From a bacterium (GTDB lineage: Bacteria; Tectomicrobia; Entotheonellia; Entotheonellales; Entotheonellaceae), in assembly GCA_027294925.1 (NCBI GenBank), contig JAPULM010000443.1, forward strand, positions 1-19,265: a DNA stretch of 19,265 nt, in the 5' to 3' direction. The notes under the pieces were generated by a model that was not told the DNA's origin, did no database searches, and was given only the letters and a program-made list of their open reading frames with translations. Positions within the stretch are counted from its first letter, which is position 1. The number at the start of each line of letters is the position of its first letter. The translations under genes were made by a program, and so were the position numbers. Below are positions 14,785-19,265 of this stretch, piece by piece.

Positions 14785-14867
14785 TTGTACGTCTGTATCG
14801 TAGCGTGTCATACGCTTAATTTCAATTCGAAGTACTCTTTTGGTTTTTGTACGTATCGTGTTACGAT
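14785..14867. promoter_or_regulatory. Repeated TTGTACGT...ATCGT motifs upstream of the methyltransferase
   Basis: TTGTACGT followed by ATCGT occurs twice, at 14785-14792/14797-14801 and 14847-14854/14855-14859. The second is part of the palindrome ATCGT-GTT-ACGAT (14855-14867), and further CATACG and ATCGTACGG variants are nearby. They fill the spacer (14663-14908) between the HEPN remnant and the methyltransferase. This looks like a regulator-binding region, but no regulator gene is present. Confidence 0.35.
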
Positions 14868-14933
14868 TTCGGTTAGTGACCACCACAATGAAAATATCGT
14901 ACGGAGACATGAATAGTAGAGATAAGATATCAA

Positions 14934-15476
14934 TTGCAGGGTAACGCCCCACAGCGGTATGAACAGAATAATGTCCCAAGGATATTACGTCCTCAAGCCG
15001 AGGTGTTGTTCGACCAGCTCGCACTACATGAAGGTGACAGGGTGTTGGATGTTGCTTTCGGCACCGGGATTGTCACACGTGTTGCTGTCGAGCGGCATCG
15101 TAACCTTGCGAGCATCGTGGGCTTTGACTTCAATGGAGGCATGCTCGAAGTCGCTAAGGCCAACACGCCGACAACCGACACACCTATCGAATGGCAACAA
15201 GGCGACATGTGCGCACTTCCATTCCCCGATGACGCTTTTGACGTCGTATTGTGCCAACAGGGTTTACAGTTCGCCCCAGACAAATTGGCGGCGCTGTGCC
15301 ACATGCGGCGTGTCCTGTCCCCCGATGGGCGGCTCGCCTTCACCGTCTGGAGTGAAGTGTATCCCTTAATGGCAGCAACGGTGGAGGAGGTTCGAGCGGC
15401 TTTACAATCCTATCGAGGGGGCGACGACTTTGTGATGCCTGCACGTTCCCATTTGGTGCAAGCACGGGCAAGCTGA
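14934..15476 (+). CDS. SAM-dependent methyltransferase (class I), internally shortened
   Basis: About 181 residues of a Methyltransf_11-type enzyme. Motif I is VLDVAFGTGIVTR (38-50), the acidic residue after strand 2 is in GFDFNGGMLEVA (63-74), then GDMCALPFPDDAFDVVLCQQ (90-109) and MRRVLSPDGRLAFTVWS (128-144). Full-length relatives have about 270 residues; here the core jumps from TVWSEV straight to VEEVRAALQSYRGGDDFVMP, the family's usual C-terminal ending, so some 80-90 residues appear deleted in frame. The start is also unclear. The listed TTG has no good ribosome site, while ATG 14909 in another frame (MNSRDKISIAG) would join NAPQRYEQ if one base were removed near 14942. Likely a decaying gene; activity doubtful. 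Confidence 0.65.
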   Translation: MQGNAPQRYEQNNVPRILRPQAEVLFDQLALHEGDRVLDVAFGTGIVTRVAVERHRNLASIVGFDFNGGMLEVAKANTPTTDTPIEWQQGDMCALPFPDDAFDVVLCQQGLQFAPDKLAALCHMRRVLSPDGRLAFTVWSEVYPLMAATVEEVRAALQSYRGGDDFVMPARSHLVQARAS

Positions 15477-15694
15477 GGTCTAATACAAAAGTTGGTTTTC
15501 TCAGCTACCGGCGGCGGCGCGTTTCTGGTTCCTGATCGTTTAGCCGGGGTATCGCAGGTGGTACGAGTCGAGCATGGCGATGGCCAATGCTGCCGATTAA
15601 CTGCCTGGGCTTGACAACGCGTCGGATTTTGATTAAAGGTTGAGGGTGAGACAGACTGAATGGGTCCGCAGCGAGGACATAAGGAGATGCGGGT
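15477..15694. other. Spacer before the UGSC operon
   Basis: A 218-base gap holding no assigned gene. The methyltransferase frame continues after its stop with 45 codons lacking a start (15477-15611, ending in ...VVRVEHGDGQ...LTAWA). They have protein-like composition but no family I can name, so this may be a gene remnant. AAGGAG at 15681-15686 is the ribosome site of the next gene. No clear promoter is seen. Confidence 0.35.
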
Positions 15695-16783
15695 TTGGTG
15701 CAAGCAACGATTGAAGTGACGGGGCGCAAGGCGGTTGACCCGTTAGCCGCTATTGAATTTTGTTACGAACAAGGGTGGACGGACGGCCTGCCAGTCATAC
15801 CGCCGACCGAAGAACGGGTGTCGACCTTTATCGGTTATCTCGGACGCGAACGAGACGAGGTATTAGGCGGTGTCCCGGAACGGCGGCGGACGGTAACTGT
15901 CGACCAGGTGGTGAGCAATGCGGTGATGGCGGGCTGTCTGCCTGAATATGCGCCGGTTGTCATTGCGGCGGTGGAAGCGGTGCTACAACCGGTTTTCAAT
16001 CTGGTGGGTCCGTCGGCGAGCCTCGGCGGCTCAGCCATTCTGACCATTGTGAATGGGCCGGTGGTCGATGCCTTACAAATTAATTGCCGCAACAACCTGT
16101 TTGGCGCTGGTAACCGCGCCAATGCCACCATTGGCCGCGCCATTCGTTTGGTCTTAATGAACACTTGTGGCGCCATTCCAGGTCTGTTTGACCGTTCGTG
16201 TCTGGGGCATCCGGGCAAATACACCTATTGCATCGCAGAAAACGCTGCGCATAGCCCCTGGCTGCCCCTACACGCCGAACGCGGCTTCGATGCCAATGCC
16301 AATGCCGTGACGGTGTTTGCTTGTGAAGGCCCGCGGCAGGTGCGTAATTCGGTGATGCCGTACCCGCAAGGCATTTTAACGACCATTGCCGATACCATGT
16401 CGACGCTGGGCACATCGCTCACCACATCCGGCTCAGTTGGCGCTTCGGCCACTGGCACCCGGCAGGGTGAGATCGCCGTGATCATTGCCGCCGAGCATAT
16501 GCGCAGCATCGACCGGCAGGGCTGGTCGAAAGCCGATATTCGGCGTTATCTGCACGAACATGCACGCCGTACGGTCGCTGATCTCAAACGTGGCGGTGGT
16601 TTGCCAGGCGCGTTAGAATCGGGGGATGAAACGCGTCACGTCAATACGGTGGCGCAGGCCGAGGATATTCTGGTCATCGCGGCCGGTGGCGATGAAGGTG
16701 CAATGAGCGCCGTTATTCCGAGTTGGGGACCAAAAGTGGCCTCGACGGCGGTTACCTGGCCGATTACCGTGCCTGGGTACTAA
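15695..16783 (+). CDS. Conserved protein of unknown function, partner of the UGSC selenoprotein
   Basis: 362 residues. AAGGAG (15681-15686) stands 8 bases before TTG 15695 and 11 before GTG 15698, so either may start it. Recognisable conserved blocks are DPLAAIEFCYEQGWTDGLPV (17-36), VVSNAVMAGCLPEYAPVVIA, a Gly/Ala-rich GPSASLGGSAILTIVNGP, ANATIGRAIRLVLMN, LGHPGKYTYCIAEN and a late VIAAGGDEGAMSAVIPSWGP. I recall this type as an uncharacterised protein common in actinobacterial and uncultured genomes, encoded beside UGSC proteins; I cannot name an activity. There is no signal peptide or transmembrane segment. Several conserved Cys (for example in YCIAEN) could exchange electrons with the selenoprotein. 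It is followed after 61 bp by the selenoprotein gene, with which it forms an operon. Confidence 0.75.
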   Translation: MVQATIEVTGRKAVDPLAAIEFCYEQGWTDGLPVIPPTEERVSTFIGYLGRERDEVLGGVPERRRTVTVDQVVSNAVMAGCLPEYAPVVIAAVEAVLQPVFNLVGPSASLGGSAILTIVNGPVVDALQINCRNNLFGAGNRANATIGRAIRLVLMNTCGAIPGLFDRSCLGHPGKYTYCIAENAAHSPWLPLHAERGFDANANAVTVFACEGPRQVRNSVMPYPQGILTTIADTMSTLGTSLTTSGSVGASATGTRQGEIAVIIAAEHMRSIDRQGWSKADIRRYLHEHARRTVADLKRGGGLPGALESGDETRHVNTVAQAEDILVIAAGGDEGAMSAVIPSWGPKVASTAVTWPITVPGY

Positions 16784-16844
16784 TGCCTAAGGCGCCCGGA
16801 AATAATGAATTGCACGGGGTGGCATTTTCTGAGGAGGAACCTGG

Positions 16845-17402
16845 ATGGGCAACGATAACGTCCAAAAGCTGGTTTTGGTCAGCCCGGTAAACGAGGCTGA
16901 GATAGCCGAATCGACCTATGCCCCACGGCTTACGGACTTGCAAGGCAAACGCGTGGGACTGCTGGACAACAGTAAAAACAACGCCAACAAACTGTTGGAC
17001 GCCATGGCGGTCATTTTAGACGAACAATACGGCTTCTCGGACATTGTCCGACGCCGCAAGCCGTCAGCCTCTAAACCGGTCGCACCGGAGGTCATTGACG
17101 AACTGAAGGCAAGCTGCGATCTGGTCATCGTCGGGGTGGGCGATTGAGGCTCGTGCAGTTCGTGCAGTGTGCACGACGGCATTCATCTCGATCGCGCCGG
17201 TATTCCTGCAGCGACCATTTGTACCGACCATTTCGTCAATACCGGACAGGCAACCGCCGGTGTCTGGGGCGTGCCGGATTATCCGGTCATCTACATGCCG
17301 CATCCGCTTTCAGCCCTGAATGACGACGAAATCCGGGCCGCAGCACAGCGTCTGGTGGGGCAAACCGTGAGCGTACTGTTGACTGGTACCTTAGAGGTGT
17401 AA
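16845..17402 (+). CDS. UGSC-family selenoprotein (in-frame TGA decoded as selenocysteine)
   Basis: The start ATG follows GAGGAGG (16831-16837). The frame runs 100 codons to TGA 17145-17147, then continues another 84 codons to TAA 17400-17402, giving 185 residues if TGA is read as Sec101. The joint reads VIVGVGD-U-GSCSSCSVHDG, the U-G-S-C motif that names the UGSC (seleno)protein family; other members have another residue at U. Sequence on both sides belongs to one domain: a Rossmann-like N-half (GKRVGLLDNSKNNANKLLD, DLVIVG) and a C-half with AGIPAATICTDHF and GVPDYPVIYMPHPL. A SECIS-like hairpin follows the TGA directly. A redox role (Sec with Cys104 and Cys107) is inferred. The biochemical function is unknown. 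The selA/B/C genes are not in the window. Confidence 0.85.
17148..17178 (+). promoter_or_regulatory. SECIS-like hairpin immediately after the UGA
   Basis: Within the coding sequence just 3' of TGA 17145-17147, TCGTGCA (17160-17166) and TGCACGA (17170-17176) form a perfect 7-bp stem with a GUG loop. Alternatively a 5-bp stem leaves the loop AGUGU. The loop lies about 20 nucleotides after the UGA, in the range where bacterial SelB-binding SECIS loops occur, and offers exposed G and U. A direct repeat TCGTGCAGT precedes the stem. No folding program was run. Confidence 0.55.
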
Positions 17403-17414
17403 ACAGTAGAACCG

Positions 17415-17432
17415 TCACCCGGGCCAGGGTGA
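17415..17432. terminator. Hairpin between convergent genes (possible bidirectional terminator)
   Basis: TCACCC (17415-17420) and GGGTGA (17427-17432) flank a 6-base GC loop. It lies in the 52-base gap between the stop codons of the selenoprotein and the ketopantoate-reductase-like gene. There is no T run on either strand, so termination efficiency is doubtful, but the position suits a shared terminator. Confidence 0.4.
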
Positions 17433-17454
17433 GGGTCGTCAACGACGTATCACG

Positions 17455-18498
17455 CTACAAATTCGCCACATGATCCGGACTCGGCTCGATATCGCCGCGT
17501 TCGACGCGCCTGACAAGTTCCGTCAGGGCCTCATGCGTCGGCGCCGGCACCCCGACTTCTTTCCCCTTTGCCGCCACCAAGCCATTGATAAAATCAATTT
17601 CAGTACGGCGTCCCTTGACGATATCTTGCCCGGTAGACGGACGCCCAGCTTCCGTTGCCCGCTTACCGCTGGCCACCATGGCGCCTTCGATCTCTTCCAG
17701 AGCTGCTGCATCACCCTCGGCCGCAGCCACCCACTTAGCGGCCGGTTGGCTACGGATTGATTCCAGATCGAACCCCAAGGCATGCCCAACCCGTATGGCT
17801 TCGCCGGCCAGCCGGATCGATAAGCGGCGGGTGGTCTCCAGCTCGACCATACCTCGGGTGCCTAGTCCGGTACTGGCGGATATCCCGTTGCCCATCGCAT
17901 TGGCGGTTAGTTTCGACCAGCGTTCGCCCCATAAATTAGTGGTTGTCTTGGTGCTGTCGACTGCTGACAGCATCTCGGCAACCGCCTCAATACGTGGGGT
18001 AATACGGCCGTGTACTTCGCCAACCCGGAAGATGGTGTATGATGCGCCGCCAGGCTCACGCGTGCGCATCACATGCCCGGCCTTAAAAGCGTTCACCCCG
18101 ATGGTGCTAGCGATGCAACCGACCACTTTGCCCCAGCCGACGATATTGGCAATGCGCTCTTCATTGATGCTGTTTTGCAACGACACAACAAAGCCATCCG
18201 GCGCCAGATACTGCGCAATCATGGTGGTGGCCCATTCGGTATCGTAGGATTTGGTGCAGATAAAAGCGATATCCACCGGGGTCTTGAATAGACGTTGTAC
18301 CTCGTGCAAATGTAGCGCCTTGACCGGCACCGAGTGATCGCCCTGCGTGCCGCTTAACTGAATGCCGTTCTGTTTGATACAGTCTACATGTTCCGGCCAT
18401 GGATCAATCAGTGTCACATCCTGACCCGAGCGGGCCAGGTGGCCACCCACATAACCGCCAACCCCACCAGCGCCCATAAAGACAATCCGTTTACCCAT
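17455..18498 (-). CDS. Ketopantoate reductase-family (ApbA/PanE-like) oxidoreductase
   Basis: 347 residues from ATG 18498; an adjacent in-frame ATG at 18501 is the alternative, with AAGGGGGG just upstream. The NADP-binding motif is GAGGVGGYVGG (9-19). The conserved Lys is K83 in CTKSYDT, followed by SLQNSINE (106-113). The helical C-terminal domain has the second Lys in GERWSKLTANAMGN and the catalytic Glu in RRTEIDFINGLVAAKG. Classical PanE reduces 2-dehydropantoate in pantothenate synthesis. This protein is about 40 residues longer than E. coli PanE and sits among catabolic genes, so it may reduce another 2-oxo acid. Its start overlaps the stop of the small Cys-rich gene upstream, which suggests translational coupling. 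Confidence 0.88.
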   Translation of the reverse strand: MGKRIVFMGAGGVGGYVGGHLARSGQDVTLIDPWPEHVDCIKQNGIQLSGTQGDHSVPVKALHLHEVQRLFKTPVDIAFICTKSYDTEWATTMIAQYLAPDGFVVSLQNSINEERIANIVGWGKVVGCIASTIGVNAFKAGHVMRTREPGGASYTIFRVGEVHGRITPRIEAVAEMLSAVDSTKTTTNLWGERWSKLTANAMGNGISASTGLGTRGMVELETTRRLSIRLAGEAIRVGHALGFDLESIRSQPAAKWVAAAEGDAAALEEIEGAMVASGKRATEAGRPSTGQDIVKGRRTEIDFINGLVAAKGKEVGVPAPTHEALTELVRRVERGDIEPSPDHVANL

Positions 18499-18767
18499 CA
18501 TCGCCCCCCTTTGCCAAACACATCGCCAAACTTCTCCGCCGTACACGTTTTACATAGACAACCGTCGGGTCCTGTCGAGTACCCTCCATCACTCAGGACA
18601 ATCACATTGCCACAGCCATCACACGTCGTCGGCTCAAAAGCCGTTGGATTTTCGAGCCCTTTAAAATTACTGTCATTGGTGCCGTATTCAACATAAATCT
18701 CGGCTTCGAACTCACTTTTACAGACGTCGCAGTCTTGCCATTTCCCCCTATGGCCAGAGCGAGATGG
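18498..18767 (-). CDS. Small Cys-rich (zinc-ribbon-like) protein, start unresolved
   Basis: A minus-strand frame open from 18767 to TGA 18500-18498, about 89 codons, with strongly protein-like composition: SGHRGKWQDCDVCKSEFEAE, TTCDGCGNVIVLSDGGY, then GCLCKTCTAEKFGDVFGKGG. Three CxxC pairs (CDVC, CDGC, CKTC) suggest zinc binding. The stop overlaps the ATG of the ketopantoate-reductase-like gene, a typical operon junction. No ATG, GTG or TTG lies in frame between the upstream stop (18768-18770) and the first CxxC. A run of eight C (18779-18786) sits just upstream, where a slipped base could have separated the true start. Either the 5' end is damaged or the start is unusual. I do not recognise the family. 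Confidence 0.5.
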   Translation of the reverse strand, partial: PSRSGHRGKWQDCDVCKSEFEAEIYVEYGTNDSNFKGLENPTAFEPTTCDGCGNVIVLSDGGYSTGPDGCLCKTCTAEKFGDVFGKGGR

Positions 18768-18821
18768 TCAAGCGACGGCCCCCCCCTTTAACCCAAAACT
18801 GGCGGTGGTGCGAATGCAGAC

Positions 18822-19034
18822 GTGATTCGAGATGTTGGTATTGAATATGTGTCAGATCACAGTGTCATGCTGGTTTTCCTTGCCGCATATTGTGACATGG
18901 CAAGGAGGCATGTGCAACAGGCGCAGAGGCAAGCCATGAATCTATATGGCGTAGCGGAATATCGGATCGTCGACCCTGAGTTGGAAACGGTGCTGGCGAA
19001 TTTAATTCGAAGCGCGCTCTGCAGGTCGTCTTAA
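18822..19034 (+). pseudogene. Uma2-family (DUF820) endonuclease-like fragment
   Basis: The second half of this 70-codon frame reads RHVQQAQRQAMNLYGVAEYR, then IVDPELETV. This matches the C-terminal block of Uma2 proteins ('KRxLYxxxGVxEYWIVDPxxxTV'), restriction-endonuclease-like proteins common in cyanobacteria and other environmental bacteria. A full protein has about 190 residues. The catalytic core upstream is absent, and the first half (IRDVGIEYVSDHSVMLVFLAAYC) shows no family features. The usual Trp after EY is Arg. It is best read as a truncated remnant. Confidence 0.5.
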
Positions 19035-19265
19035 TCGAGGCACCGCCTGCTCTGATCGATGGTGACTAATCGACGCTCATGGTCCCAAGGAAGGCCACTG
19101 GTGCGCCTGGGGAACATTGGCCCAGCCTTCAAAACATCCAATTGAGTCGCACAAGGTGGGTCGAATGAGACAAAACGTCCACCCTGGGCCTGATGGCAGG
19201 CATGCAGCCTCGTTTGTGGGGTTGATTACCTTCGCGAAAACGGTTTATGAATTAATCGGGCTAAC
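19035..19265. other. Window end, no assignable gene
   Basis: Two open stretches reach this area. On the plus strand ATG 19165 (MRQNVHPGPDGRHAASFVGL), after AAGGTGGG, stays open to the window edge. On the minus strand a frame without a start (19030-19225) reads ...GGRFVSFDPPCATQLDVLK... with protein-like composition. They overlap, so at most one is real, and neither matches a family I can name. The minus-strand one may be another remnant. Confidence 0.3.

Noticed and set aside
15477..15614. 45-codon continuation after the methyltransferase stop, considered as another Sec readthrough or a gene
   Set aside because: The sequence already ends like a normal methyltransferase C-terminus, no Sec motif surrounds this TGA, and the stretch has no start or recognised family.
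17169..17402. Separate 77-residue protein starting at 17169
   Set aside because: It is the C-terminal part of the UGSC selenoprotein after the recoded TGA, in the same frame with no own ribosome site.
1..19265. CRISPR arrays, tRNA and rRNA genes
   Set aside because: No regularly spaced repeats and no tRNA- or rRNA-like segments were seen on either strand.

Overview
The window is an accessory, catabolism-rich stretch of bacterial chromosome of moderately high G+C. It shows proteobacterium-like gene structure: Shine-Dalgarno sites of the AGGAG type, some GTG and TTG starts, and short co-directional operons. No marker gene fixes the lineage. DyP peroxidase, a dimethylformamidase-like hydrolase, a ring-hydroxylating dioxygenase, an Old Yellow Enzyme, several Rossmann dehydrogenases and a UGSC selenoprotein together suggest a metabolically versatile environmental bacterium that decodes selenocysteine. 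An uncultured Tectomicrobia/Entotheonella-like or proteobacterial genome is only a guess.

Layout. 1-124: the 3' end of a ketopantoate-reductase-like gene (+). About 583-2925: an IS91-type insertion sequence with a tyrosine recombinase and a two-tyrosine HUH transposase overlapping by 4 bp (-). 2949-3620: debris of a second IS plus a perfect hairpin. 3621-5716: two tandem beta-hydroxyacid-dehydrogenase-family genes (-). 6094-7017: a DyP peroxidase (+) ending in a clear terminator. 7298-9874: an 858-residue protein that appears to fuse the small and large subunits of N,N-dimethylformamidase (+), preceded by a 10-bp inverted repeat that looks like an operator. 10010-10790: an MNT/HEPN toxin-antitoxin-type pair (+) whose HEPN protein lacks the usual catalytic His. 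10882-11070: a small unknown protein (+). 11078-14409: an operon (-) of OYE-type reductase, Rieske dioxygenase alpha subunit and beta subunit. 14474-14662: a HEPN fragment. 14934-15476: a methyltransferase with an apparent internal deletion. 15695-17402: a two-gene operon (+) whose second gene is broken by an in-frame TGA. 17455-18767: a ketopantoate-reductase-like gene and an overlapping small Cys-rich protein (-). 18822-19034: a Uma2-type fragment.

The main result is at 16845-17402. The TGA at 17145-17147 is followed in the same frame by Gly-Ser-Cys and 84 codons of plausible protein, giving the U-G-S-C motif of the poorly understood UGSC family of (seleno)proteins. A hairpin placed like a bacterial SECIS lies just after the TGA. 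An ordinary gene caller would report a 100-residue protein and an unrelated second ORF. Its upstream neighbour (362 residues) is a conserved protein of unknown function and is probably its partner.

How the genes fit together: the dioxygenase subunits and OYE form one catabolic unit with no ferredoxin or reductase in the window. The two dehydrogenases, the DMFase-like amidohydrolase and the DyP peroxidase look like separate catabolic or detoxification cassettes. IS debris, the toxin-antitoxin pair, HEPN and Uma2 fragments and REP-like repeats lie between these cassettes, as expected of a region built by repeated insertion and loss.
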